Of a stretch of DNA of 64,000 bases, positions 1-9,620 are shown one piece after another. The position numbers were made by a program, and so were the translations under genes. The stretch is taken from NCBI RefSeq assembly GCF_029962835.1, contig NC_080585.1:59941443-60005442 (forward strand). Reading direction: 5' to 3'. The notes beneath the pieces are model-generated. The model was not told the origin of the DNA. It worked only from the letters and a program-made list of their open reading frames with translations, and ran no database searches. Within the stretch, counting starts at the first letter, position 1. Each line of letters opens with the position of its first letter. Source of the stretch: Magnolia sinica (taxonomy: Eukaryota; Streptophyta; Magnoliopsida; Magnoliales; Magnoliaceae).

Positions 1-520
1 CTTCTCTAGAAAATCCGTCATAATAACTAGCGTCTATAAAGAAGGCTTCGGCTTCTGTATATGGCTTCGCATCGGCTATCACTTTATACTATATTCCATT
101 CTTACAGTACTTGAAACATTGATGTAAGGTAGAAGGTATAATACCGTACTGATGTATCCATGGTCTTCCCAAGTGAAGATTGTATGTCGTGACTGCATTA
201 ATTACATGGCAAACAACGTCAGTAGTTAATTCTCATATTTCCAATGTCATCATAATTTTACCGAGTGCACGCTGCCCATCTTGATTAAAGCCCTGATTCA
301 TCATTCCACTAGGGTGTAGATCAGAACAACGGTAGCCCAATTTATTTAACAATATTTATGGTGATAAATTTACTGCACATCCATTGTCGAGCATGATCCA
401 CTTGACCTCTCTGCCACGGATGTAGCCCACTATCATTAGCGGCCTATTATGCCCTGTATCATAGGCTAGGTCATTGTCGGAAAAGGAAACTACCGGCATG
501 CAGTCCTCTCGTTCTTTACG
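1..520 (-). pseudogene. gypsy retropepsin (protease) fragment, cut by window edge
   Basis: Aspartic protease part of a minus-strand Ty3/gypsy polyprotein, which would cleave Gag-Pol in the virus-like particle. The catalytic loop reads LDNGCAVNLSP (about 356-391), so the usual D-T/S-G is D-N-G; this variant is seen in several plant gypsy lineages and need not be inactivating. Downstream, in another frame and interrupted by stops, comes the second protease half: a [14 protein letters not shown] segment (about 150-190) and [11 protein letters not shown]. The following reverse transcriptase is outside the window. Frameshifts and at least two in-frame stops show it is not functional. Confident as to family; lineage (Tat/Ogre-like) is inferred. 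Confidence 0.75.
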
Positions 521-2690
521 CTCTTTATTTTCCATTTCTACAACTAACATTTCTCTGACATTATGGTCGGATATCGCTTGAATCAGACTTTGCCTAAAGT
601 CTTCTGATAACTTTAATGTGTCATAGATGCTTAACTGAGCCGGTATGCCTTTCAAGTGATTTACTACATCATAAGTCACTTTTACTACCTCATCTTTCTC
701 TTCCTTTTTATCACCATCATGCTGATCCTTGATGGCCTCTATTCTTGTGGTTCCAACTTTCTGCCTTGGGAGAGTTGTCATTCTTCTCCCTGACCATAGT
801 GTGATTACCACGGCCTTTCTTGTCATCTTGTGATTCTCTTTCTCCGCTCTTTCGTTACTTTCCCGAACTATCAACATGTTCACTGTCGCTTTAACGTCTC
901 TTCTTCTTTTTTTTTTTTCAATCACTATTTCGCCCCTGTTTATCATTCTTTGTATTATGTATTTTAATGTGTAATAATTTTCTGTCGGGTGCCCCATTAG
1001 ACAATGATAGCGGCAGAAATCTCTTTCTCTCGTTCTTATTGCATCTTCGGGACGCTTGGATGCAGGTAATTCTATCATACCGGCTTTCAATAGTTGGTCC
1101 ATCATGGGGACGACATCTTCCCTATCGAATGCGAACCCTTCGTGAGAATTAAGTGATCTGGGCCTTTTTTCGCTGAATCTGTTTCTAGGATGGCTTGGTT
1201 CTTCTTTCCACTCTGTCCTTTTTTCTCCTGAATCTCTTCTCTCCTGACTTCTTTTTTCCTAATCCACAGTGTTCGTGATCAACCTATCGGGTCCTCTCCT
1301 GGCCGTTTCATAGTAAAATGCTGGCATTTTTTAGGTCGTCAACTCTAAAGCATGGGCTTTAGTGGCCAGGTCACGGAAAGTCTTGATATCGGCGTTGGTA
1401 AGCCCAAACGTGATTCATGTTTCCATGGAATTCAAGAACATCTTGACCTGCTCTTTTTCTTTTGGAAACTGTCTGTAAGAGGCTCCCAACGTTTTTCATC
1501 TGTCTATAAATTTCTCCACAGGTTCTCCTTCTCTCTGCAGTACAGAAGCTAACTCCGTAATGTTAATGTCGCGTTCTGATGGGAAGAAATTTGACATAAA
1601 AGTGTCCTGCATTTTTTTCCAAGTGCATATCGATCTTAGAGCCAGACTAGAATACTATCAAAATGCCTTACTTGTCAGAGAAGATCTGAACAATCATAGG
1701 CAATATTGTGGTATCGTAGAGAAATTTCCCATGTTGGTGATGAAATGCATTAAATGTTCCTCTGGTGATCCGTCCTCATTAAACTTCTGAAAGTCTGGAT
1801 GCTTGAAGTTAACTGGAAAAGGGACTTCTTCCACTTCCCTTGGATACAGTGTTCTATATCTGAATTGGCCGACATTCTCACGCTCCCTTTCTGTTCTGAT
1901 AGCTTCCTCAACAACTTGCTGTACTTCCTCTTGAGTTATGGTTCTCACTACTGGAGCAAATCTGAGTGATCCTGCCCCTGGTGGCTGAAAGCCTTCAGGT
2001 TGATGTTCTTGTCCATTCATTGTGCCATCATTGGAGGAGTTGTCATTTGGGCCACATTGTGCACAAGAGTTGCCAAAGCCTCTTTGAGATTTCTACACTC
2101 TTTCATCAGTATTTTCTGTGCTTGTGCCATTTCATTCATACGGTCTTTCGTAGTTGGCATAGTTTCCTAATTTGTTGTGGCCATGTGTAATGCGGCATCC
2201 CTGCTTCCTGATGAAGTTGTAGTTGAAGTAGGATGGGAATGTATTGAAGTGATAGGGCTTACGAAGAGGGGAGTCTTGTTTGATTTTCTTGTACTTTTAC
2301 TGCAACTGATTGATCGAGGTGATACAGAAGTAGGTGATCCTACAAGCAGTGTCTTACATTTTTGTTCTTTTGTCCATCGGACTCTTGGAGCAATCAAAGC
2401 TGGGAAGTCACGCGATGTTAACTGCGAAGCTATTTGCCCAGGATATATTGCAGGAGGGGCTAATTCAGGATTCTTTTTAGCGGCATTCTGTGTTATCGGT
2501 CCCTTGGCTCTTGGCGAAGGTAGACCTGTTCTGAAGCTTCTTACATTTTGAGCTCTTGTCCTTCGAGATGTCACGACAATCCAATCCTCATCACCTTCCA
2601 GTGCTTGAGGTGAAGCAGAAATAACTTCGGTCATCACTGGAGGTTTGTCACCCTTACTTGCAGGAGATTGGACTCCTCGAGCCGATGATT
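521..2690 (-). pseudogene. gypsy gag remnant
   Basis: Capsid/nucleocapsid gene of the same minus-strand element, read from right to left in several frames. The N-terminal section (2167-2637, ATG at 2637) contains EDWIVVTSRRTR and a Ser/Pro-rich stretch. Next is FPVNFKHPDFQKFNEDGSPE (1694-2020), typical of the start of the retrotransposon gag domain. The core (about 1300-1690) is scattered over frames, with motifs like TWKKMQDTFM and EKFIDRW visible by translation. A His/Cys patch, FCRYHCLMGHPTENYYTLK (near 960-1020), occupies the zinc-knuckle position and is followed by a basic run EKKKRRR. The right boundary is a leader of about 270 bp before the PBS. It is decayed: no single frame covers gag. 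Confidence 0.75.
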
Positions 2691-2964
2691 AACCTGCTGC
2701 ATATTCCACTACGAACCCAATTGCAGTGAAATAGAAATTCACTTTCTTCGTTGAATTTTCCATTAATTGTAAGTTGCAATTTTATCTTCTTACCTTCACA
2801 ATAAAACATGAAGTTGTAATTAGCATTTGGGTGATAACGTAATCTATCTGGGAGATGAAGGGGAGGATGTTCCCACTGAGAGTTGCCATTTTGGCATCAG
2901 AAAGACGCCAAACTACAACAAAAGTCCTGTAACCATCTCAATGTTAACATTAAATAAGATAAAG

Positions 2965-2982
2965 TCCCCAGCAGAGTCACCA
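2965..2982 (-). promoter_or_regulatory. Primer-binding site
   Basis: On the minus strand this reads TGGTGACTCTGCTGGGGA, three bases inside the putative end of the LTR. The related TGGCGACTCYGCTGGGGA is the primer-binding sequence of Ogre-type plant gypsy elements (reported as tRNA-Arg complementary, from recall). It fixes the orientation of the element (minus) and the inner boundary of its 5' LTR. Confidence 0.7.
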
Positions 2983-2985
2983 TTT

Positions 2986-3680
2986 TGTTTCAAACAAGAA
3001 ATAAATATATTTGATTTAGGAAATTATCTTATTCAAATGTAACAGAGAGAGTGTATGAAGAACAATCATCGTATTATTAATATTAAGTTCATTTGCATCC
3101 TCGAATATCCCTTAATTCTGAGATAGATTATTTAAGATACAGAAATTGACAAAGTTTGAATGTCGAATATGAATGTCAAATTCGGTAGCATTTCGACTTT
3201 TAGTTCGATCATCAATTTAAGAGGAATATTGTGCGGGTTTGATCATCTGATCTCCCTGTCTTGAGCTAATATCCTTGTGCAAAAGGAGAACTGGAGACTG
3301 TGAAAACTCGGCTTAATGATTTCGGCAGCATTTCGGCCCCTATCTTCAATGGCTGTATAACAGCATAGTTGCGTGATCCACGCAACCAAGATGACCCGCG
3401 CAAACCCTTTGTAACTTCCCTTCTCCTACCTTCAGCTTCTTCTGGAGCTTTGACCTTCTACCAAAATTCTTTAAATCCCCAAATGAGAGGGAAAGTGGGG
3501 TATTTATAGGCTTCCACACGTGCGAACCCTCAATTTTTGTGTCATGGGGTCCACCTCGCATCACATCCAATCATTCATGAAAAATTACCCCTAAATTCCT
3601 TTATGCGGCTTGCGCAGTAGATTAAACTGTTTGTGTGGACAGCGTAATCAAATTTTGGTTGCGTAAGAGGATGTTATATT
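2986..3680 (-). repeat. 5' LTR of minus-strand gypsy (outer end uncertain)
   Basis: The inner end is set by the PBS: the minus-strand LTR ends GAAACA at 2986. A TATAAATA box lies on the minus strand at 3501-3508, followed by a leader with long pyrimidine/purine tracts, as expected of an LTR promoter. The outer (U3) end is not clear because short repeats containing ATTTGATTGCGCTGTC run on into the foldback at 3687-4016; the LTR may extend to about 3900. The partner 3' LTR lies outside the window. Confidence 0.5.
3501..3508 (-). promoter_or_regulatory. TATA box of gypsy LTR
   Basis: TATAAATA on the minus strand, within CCTATAAATACCCC, 510-520 bp upstream of the PBS. The position and orientation match the element's coding strand. 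Confidence 0.55.
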
Positions 3681-3686
3681 ATATTC

Positions 3687-4016
3687 TAACATTTGATTGC
3701 GCTGTCTTTGCAAATCCCTGACATGATATTTCATCTTCTCCTTTCTTCCTCGGGAAGATGTTATATTATATTCCAACATGTGATTACGCAGAAAGATGTT
3801 ATATTATATTCCAACATTTGATTGCACTGTCCGTGCAAATCCCTGACATGAAAACATTACATTGGTCCTCTCTTGTAGTACTCTATTGGAACATAAAAAA
3901 GGAGAAGAAAAAAGATAGAAAGAAAAAAGATTTGAAGAAAAATATGGAAATGAGGAAGAAAGGAGAAGATGGAATATCATGTCAGGGATTTACGCGGACA
4001 GCGCAATCAAATGTTA
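3687..4016. repeat. Foldback: 65-bp inverted repeat with internal direct repeats
   Basis: Arms 3687-3751 and 3952-4016 are reverse complements with about 60 of 65 positions matching by eye; both contain ATTTGATTGCGCTGTC, AATCCCTGACATGATATT and CATCTTCTCCTTTCTTCCTC. Between them, the segment GATGTTATATTATATTC, seen first at 3670, recurs at 3757 and 3793, and an extra direct copy of the ATTTGATTG...CCTGACATGA segment sits at about 3814-3851. The right arm ends exactly where the coding homology of the next element begins (about 4020), so the structure marks a junction between two elements. Confidence 0.7.
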
Positions 4017-4805
4017 GTTGATTATTACATAGTTTTTAACCTACTTGATGTCAATGTAATTGACGATGGTATACCTATATCGACTTTAGCCAAGAAAATG
4101 TCTGAGTTGAAAAAGCGTACCATGAATCGCAAATTGTGTAACATGGACTCGGAATGGAGTTCAGGGAATGTGCTCCGAGCCAACCAAATGTTGCCCATAT
4201 ACAGAGTTTTGCATCACATTTTTATTTCCAATCTCTATCCCCGATTTGGAAACAAAGCTGAATTGACATCATTGATGGTTTGTATTATTCATTTAGTCAT
4301 GTCTGGTATTCCTGTGTGTCTTCCTTCTTTGATCTGTTACATCATTATTCAATTTCGACTTCATCCAGGCCATAACTATATCCCATTTGCTTATTTGATG
4401 ACCGCCCTAGCTTTACACTATAATGTGGTCATGCCGCCTAGTGAAGCTCCTATTATGCTTTTTCCATTCAATAATTCAAATATAAACAAGATGAATTTGA
4501 AGCTTGCTCCTAGTTAAAGGGATGGGTAAGCAGAGGACGTTAGAGAAGAAGATGCACTACTAACTGACACTATGATGGATGATATCTTTGATGAATTAGA
4601 TGAAGATGATATTGAGGCCAATCCTGATTTTCAACATTCTGAGTTTGATGACCGCCTTCGCGCCTTAGAGGAGAAGGTGGATGGATTGAAGATATCCTAG
4701 GATAGTTAAATGAAATATATGTGTAAATATTTTCAACGCATTACAAAGGGATTACATCAGATTGATCCATCTATTCCACCTCCTTCTTCATCTGGTTCCG
4801 ACTAG
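4017..4805 (+). pseudogene. Extra (env-position) ORF of SIRE-like copia, 5'-truncated copy
   Basis: C-terminal two thirds of the same protein encoded at 60675-61807. The open part (to 4517) contains ISTLAKKMSELKKRTMNR, MLPIYRVLHHIFISNLYPR, a hydrophobic segment CIIHLVMSGIPVCLPSLICY, HPGHNYIPFAYL and NNSNINKMNLKLAPS, each with a counterpart in the other copy. After a stop at 4515 the homology continues through an acidic stretch (MMDDIFDELDEDDIEANPDF) and a heptad-like LRALEEKVDGLKIS, ending at a TAG (4803-4805) after PSIPPPSSSGSD. The N-terminus has been lost at the foldback junction; the ATG at 3969 lies in the repeat and is not the native start. The function is unknown. It resembles proteins annotated as putative plant transposon protein (PF20167, from recall). 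Confidence 0.7.
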
Positions 4806-5305
4806 TTTACTTTTTCTTGATATTTGGTTTTGAGCATGTATTAATGATTAACTCTATACTTTCACTCGTTGCCTATTTGATAATTGGACATGTATAACTG
4901 TTTGACGTTGACACTTTACTTCACTATGTTTTAATCTTTTAACTTTCACTCTCTTTCTACTACTCTTTACACATTTCATAATCACAATCATGTTTGCTCT
5001 TTATTTTGTATTTCTTCCTTTGTCATTTTGTGACAAAAAGGGGGAGAATTTTTGTAAAATGGTGTGGTTATGTATGTTTGATTGGTGAATGATGTAGAGA
5101 GATGCATGTATGTATGTTTTGTTTTGTTTTTTTTCTTTTTTTGGATATGTATCTGTTAATACAGGTCTCCACAAGTCACTCACCTCAAATTGAGGGGAGT
5201 AGATTGAGGGGGAGTTTTTGAAAGTTTGATTAGTTATGAACTAGTTTGTGAACTTGTTTATTATGAATAGGTTGATCTTCTAAGTTGGTTTTGTCACAAA
5301 TTTGA
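4806..5305 (+). other. 3' untranslated stretch with extra polypurine tracts
   Basis: No coding sequence. It holds two polypurine runs preceding the main one: ACAAAAAGGGGGAGAA at 5033-5048 and ATTGAGGGGGAG at 5203-5214. The second SIRE-like copy has matching runs on the minus strand near 60425 and 60460. The rest is T-rich spacer. Confidence 0.6.
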
Positions 5306-5318
5306 CAAAGGGGGAGAT
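5306..5318 (+). promoter_or_regulatory. Polypurine tract next to 3' LTR
   Basis: CAAAGGGGGAGAT lies immediately before TGTAAGTGCTATG, the start of the LTR. The same arrangement occurs inverted at 60293-60305 before TGTAAATGCTAT. It would prime plus-strand DNA synthesis in reverse transcription. Confidence 0.75.
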
Positions 5319-5791
5319 TGTAAGTGCTATGTTGTGGATCTAGCACCCTGTATTGTCAAATTTTGTAGTGACAAACCACTTTGGAGTGATTTAATTGTTT
5401 AATAGATGGAAAGTTCACCTTCATACAAAGATGCGTTTCAAGTTATCTATATCAACATCAAGTACTTATATAACTTCAAGTCAAAGTGCATGTTCAACTG
5501 CAAGAACAAGATCAAGTTCACGTACTAGATCGAGTGTAAGTGCGACTTCAAGTCCAAGTGCATTACATGATCAAGTATACAATATACAAGTTCAAGTTTC
5601 AAGTATACAAGTTCAAGTTTCAAGTATACAAGATTAAGCTTCAAGTACTTCAAGTATACTATCTACCGAAGCGACCGAAGTTACAGGTTCAACGTTCACA
5701 TTTAAGGTATACGTGACTCTAGAAAGACCTTAGGCTTAGGTCATTCATATTGCATATTGAATTTGGGTCATAGTACTTATTTTAGGCTTTG

Positions 5792-6120
5792 CTTCGACTA
5801 GTCCTAGTCATTGTTCAACTAGTCCAGGCACTGGCTCGACCAGTTCAGGGTTTTTCTTGGCCAGTCCAGAAATTAACTCAAAATTTTGGATAATTCTGGT
5901 AGGTCCTTGACTAGTCGAGCACCCTGCTCAACTTGTCGTGGAGACTGGCTCGACCAGTCGAGCCGGGCTTGACTCAAACTCCAGCAAGCATTTTGAGGCC
6001 CAATCGACCAGTCGAGTATCATGCTCGACCAGTTGAGAATCTGTTTTATCTAATCGCACCAGAATTTTTAAAATTTGTTTGTTCTCAGGACCAGTCAAGG
6101 TAGACCTTAGACCAGTCGAG
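5792..6120 (+). repeat. Array of interrupted palindromes in LTR U3
   Basis: At least nine copies of a core close to CTCGACCAGTCGAG are spaced 20-60 bp apart, for example at 5949-5962, 6003-6016 and 6023-6036. The array ends about 20 bp upstream of the TATA box, the place for promoter-proximal enhancer repeats. Confidence 0.7.
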
Positions 6121-6137
6121 GGAACCGAATTTCAGCC

Positions 6138-6145
6138 TATAAATA
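6138..6145 (+). promoter_or_regulatory. TATA box of SIRE-like LTR (left)
   Basis: TATAAATA in GCCTATAAATAGAGGA, with a matching box on the opposite strand at 59455-59462 in the other copy. It would drive the element's genomic transcript; here it belongs to the 3' LTR and would read out toward 7 kb. Confidence 0.6.
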
Positions 6146-7094
6146 GAGGACTTTTCTCAGTTTTTTTCATTCATTCTAAGCCAATTCAAGCCACCACTCT
6201 GAGAGATAAGTCCCCCGTTATTGTGAAGCTATTGTATAGTAATTAAGATTCTTTAATATAACGTTTTGGTTTTTAATTTCTTGATTTCTTGCTATTTAAT
6301 CTTACTTGATAAAAGGGAATTCTGTTTTATTCCTTTTTGAGATCTAAGAAATTGAATCAAAGTAGCCCAAGGTTGGATTTAATTTAAAATTCACTTAGAC
6401 CTAAAACCCTTTCATTTGTGAGATTGAACATTGAACATCTACGTCTTCAAAGAAGCGGTTCTACCGGGCTACATTGAAGAAGAATCTTCAGATAAGTTTT
6501 GTTATTCAATTTTTTTTTTGGTTTGTGAGATACGCCAGAAAATCTCCATTGTGGTTTTGACTTAGATAAGCCAGAAAATCTCAGTGTGGGGTTTTTAATT
6601 GTGGTAGCCCATTGAAAACACAATTGTAAAGGTTTTAAGGTGAACCTTGGAAAACCTTCTTTCATAGTGAAAGCCAATATCACGTGGGTTGTGGATATTG
6701 GGAGTGGAGTATGTGTGGTTGTTTGAGAATAGTTGGTGTACATATCAAACCACTATAATTCTTGGAGTTTGGATGATGATGATGATGTATGTGATGTGGT
6801 GAATACTTGTATTTATTTTCATGTACTTGTGGTGAATATTGTAATAGCTAGATTTGTTTCATTTTCCTTTTGTATTAGTTTGAGTTTTTGATCCTTACTA
6901 AGTTCAAGAAATCAGGTTGTCCTACCATAAACCTTAGTTTTTGGTGTAAGGTTGTCCTTTGAACAAAGTTTGTATCAACCTCTCAAGACTAGTGCATTTG
7001 TGGTTGTTATTTATTTTAGCTTTCTGCATTTATATTCAACTTTTATTTTTTATTTAGCATAGTCCTATCACCCCCCTAGGACTGAGAGCTCTCC

Positions 7095-7545
7095 ATTTTC
7101 AAGAAGCTCGCTCAATCCCAAGCTCGTGCTTCTTCTGCAGAGGCCGAGCTAGAGGCCGCGAAGAAGCTTCTTGAAGAGGCTTCTACAAAGTTGGCCCGGT
7201 GGGAGGCCGAACTGTGGGCGAAGCTTGTGGAAGCTGGGGTGAAGCTCAGGGAATCTGGGATGAAGCTCGGAGAGATTGAGGCGAAGCTCTAGAAGCTTAA
7301 GGCATGAACTTGAACTACCATCGCCCAAGCTCGGGAGGATGCTGTTAAGGAATATTAGTCCTCCTAGACGTATGTAGATGACAGAAATGCCCTCTATCGT
7401 CTAGGTTATGCGAAGTGCATTGAGACCATGAAGGAGGCCTTTCCAAAGATAGATCTCTCTGGCTTTGACGAGTCCAGTTAGGCTCCGATGCATTTATCTA
7501 TGAAGCGGCTACCGAGCAGCCCCTCGAGGCTTGAGGACTAACTTC
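7095..7545 (+). pseudogene. Coiled-coil extra ORF, antisense to the Tat pol
   Basis: The plus strand codes, with a few stops, for an Ala/Glu/Lys/Leu-rich coiled coil (AEAELEAAKKLLEEASTKLA, then WEAELWAKLVEAGVKLRESG), followed by AQAREDAVKEY, DDRNALYRLGYAKCIETMKE and AFPKIDLSGFDESS, ending near 7545. This C-terminal pattern belongs to plant proteins linked to gypsy elements and annotated as putative gypsy-type transposon (PF04195-like, from recall). Stops at TAG/TGA codons around 7290-7310 and 7359 show it is dead. The N-terminal domain is missing because the copia LTR abuts at 7086. It converges with the minus-strand pol ending near 7885, as known for antisense extra ORFs of Tat elements such as Grande. 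Confidence 0.65.
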
Positions 7546-7884
7546 CCTTTGCAATACCTTTCCCTTTTTCATTTTCTTTTTGAATGTAGAACGATGTAAA
7601 TGTGTTCTTCAGGGCTTTATCAATGAAACTTACTCCTTTTTTTGAAATAATGTCTTCTATAGTAAAATTTTCTAAGTTAAGTAGATCACACCCAATAGAT
7701 GAGTCAGATCCAATAGATGGATCGGATTTGGGTTAAGTCATGTAGGTCGGACATAGGTCGGACCTTGGTCAGATCTTGGTCGGATCTGGTAGACATATTA
7801 GACCTGATAGGAGTCATGTTGTAATAGATCTTTATTAGCTCTATCTTGATGCTGACTAATATATAATAAACTGTGCATTGATCT
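7546..7884. other. Spacer between antisense ORF and pol
   Basis: No coding sequence. It is T-rich at first, then has short repeats of GATCGGATY/GGTCGGAYC (7705-7800), e.g. three close copies of GGTCGGA. The polypurine tract and 3' LTR of the Tat element, expected on this side, are not recognisable. Confidence 0.5.
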
Positions 7885-9110
7885 GTTAAGGGCGATAGAT
7901 CTTGTGATGTTCAGCATTCCAGAGATGTGGCAGGAGTTGACCATCCAGATCTTCCAGTCTATATGAGCCAGGTCAGCTTGTACTTGTTACTATGTAAGGT
8001 CCTTCCCAGTTCGGGCCTAAGGTCCCCGATCCTGGTTCCTTGGTATTTTGAAAGGTTCTTTGAAGGACTAAGTCTTTAACTCAGAATCTTCTAACTTTTA
8101 CCCTATCATTGTAGAAACGAGTCACTTTTTGTTGGCAGATAGCGGTTCAGATTTGAGTTTGCTCTCTCTTTTCTTCGAGAAGGTCAAGACTTGGTACCAT
8201 TAGCTCGGTATTTGTTTATTCATTGAATGTCTCTGTCCGAGCTATTAGTAGTCTGATCTCTACTGGAGTGACCACCTCTGCACCATATGCTAAGGAAAAG
8301 GGCGTCTCTCCAGTGGCTGTTCAAGTGCTAGTTTTGTATGCCCAAAGGACTTTAGGGAGTTCGTAGGCCCAAGCTCCCTTGACATTCCTGAGCTTGGTTC
8401 GGAGGTGATGTTTAATGATTTTGTTGACTGCTTTGACTTGTCCATTTTCCTGTAGATGTCGTAGGGAAGAGTAGACATTGCAAATCCTGAGGTTCTCACA
8501 CATTCCTTAGAACTGTTTGTTATCGAACTTCTTTCCATTATCAGAGATGATTTCGAATCTGCATATAATGTTCTTCTAAATGAAGTCTGTGATTTTTTGT
8601 TCGATTATCTTCACCAATAGTTCAGCCTCAACTCATTTCGTGAAGTAATTGACTGCTACTACTTAAACTTGGTCTGCCCTTTGCCGTTCAAGAGAAGACT
8701 AGTGATATCGATTTCCCACTGGGCAAACGGCCATGACCCAATCATTGGGGCAGCTCTTTTGGTGGTTGTTAGGGTATATTCGCGAAGCGCTGGCACTTAT
8801 CACATTTTTGAGTGAATTGCTGAGCATCAGTTTGGATGGTCTGCTAATAATAACCCTGTCGAATTACTTTATGAGCTAAAGCTCAGCCTCCATAGTGGTG
8901 TCCACATATCCCCTCGTGGGTTTCCCTTATGACGTACTCTTCCTCCTCTGGTAGGAGACATCTAAGATAGGGGAGATAGAAACCTTTTTTTAGAGGACGT
9001 CGTTGAGCATGGTGTAGCGGGCTGCCTTAGTTCGTAATCTATGCACTTCCATTCGATCTTCGAATAACTTGTCCTCTTTGAGATAGTCGACGATTGGATT
9101 CATCCAAGTA
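7885..9110 (-). pseudogene. Tat-lineage gypsy integrase
   Basis: Decayed integrase that would insert element cDNA into chromosomes. Right to left: a His2Cys2 zinc-binding region (about 8780-8930) with HKVIRQGYYW and CDKCQRFA; the catalytic core in fragments; NGQVKAVNKIIKHHLRTK and GAWAYELPKVLWAYKTST (8321-8503), split by a frameshift; and a C-terminal domain with [14 protein letters not shown] (about 7985-8030) and LWNAEH near the end (about 7905). Many stops; no intact frame exceeds about 80 codons. Confidence 0.75.
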
Positions 9111-9620
9111 GGTTTCGAACTTGAAGAACTGTGGTGAGGTTGGTCTCGTCAATACTCGGTTTTGTAAGGAGCTCGATTGGGACAGATCTTGGAATATCTT
9201 CTTCATCTGCAATGGCTAATTTTGCCAACATATCAGCTTTGGAATTTTTAGCCCGAGGGATCAGGGCAACACTGCATTTTTAGAATTTACCGATTAATTC
9301 TTTGGCCTTTCATAGATAGGCTTTCATGCGTTCCTTCTTGGCCTGGTATGTTTCAGTTATTTGATTAACAACCAATTAGGAATCGCTGAAGACTTCGAGG
9401 TATTGTGCTCTTATGTTTGGTTCCAGTTTAAGTCTGACGAGTAAAGCTTCATATTCCGCTATATCATTGGAGGCTTAAAATCTGAATCTTAAGGCATATT
9501 GCATACATATATGGTTTGGGGTCTCGCGGACTATCCCGGCCCCACTTGCCTTAGAGTTGGATGAGCCATCAATATAGAGCTTCCACTTAGGTGGGTCGGG
9601 TGTAGCTTGGGCGTCGGACG
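9111..9620 (-). pseudogene. Second (archaeal-type) RNase H domain
   Basis: An RNase H separate from the one that follows RT: KWKLYIDGSSNSKASGAGIV carries the first catalytic Asp, SNDIAEYEALL the Glu, and FSDS the next Asp, followed by RAKNSKADMLAKLA. The presence of this additional RNase H between pol RNase H and integrase is a hallmark of the Tat lineage and supports that assignment. Interrupted by stops and one frameshift at about 9477. Confidence 0.7.

Larger units (their letters stand above)
5319..7086 (+). repeat. 3' LTR of SIRE/Maximus-like copia (left copy)
   Basis: The start TG follows the polypurine tract. It is collinear with the inverted LTR at 58423-60292: shared start, CAAGTT-rich array (5440-5665), interrupted palindromes (5792-6120), TATAAATA (6138-6145) and the terminal AGTCCTATCACCCCCCTAGGAC. 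After TAGGAC (7086) the two copies diverge: the other copy continues for about 20 more bases to its TG/CA end, while this one runs into TGAGAGCTCTCC and then the coiled-coil ORF of the Tat element. The 3' end is therefore either slightly deleted or lies near 7095. Confidence 0.75.

Noticed and set aside
2177..2551. Plus-strand ORF of 124 codons
   Set aside because: Antisense shadow of gag (2167-2637), which has family motifs on the minus strand.
5395..5637. Ser/Thr-rich 80-codon ORF in the SIRE-like LTR
   Set aside because: Produced by the CAAGTT repeat array; the other LTR copy does not keep it open.
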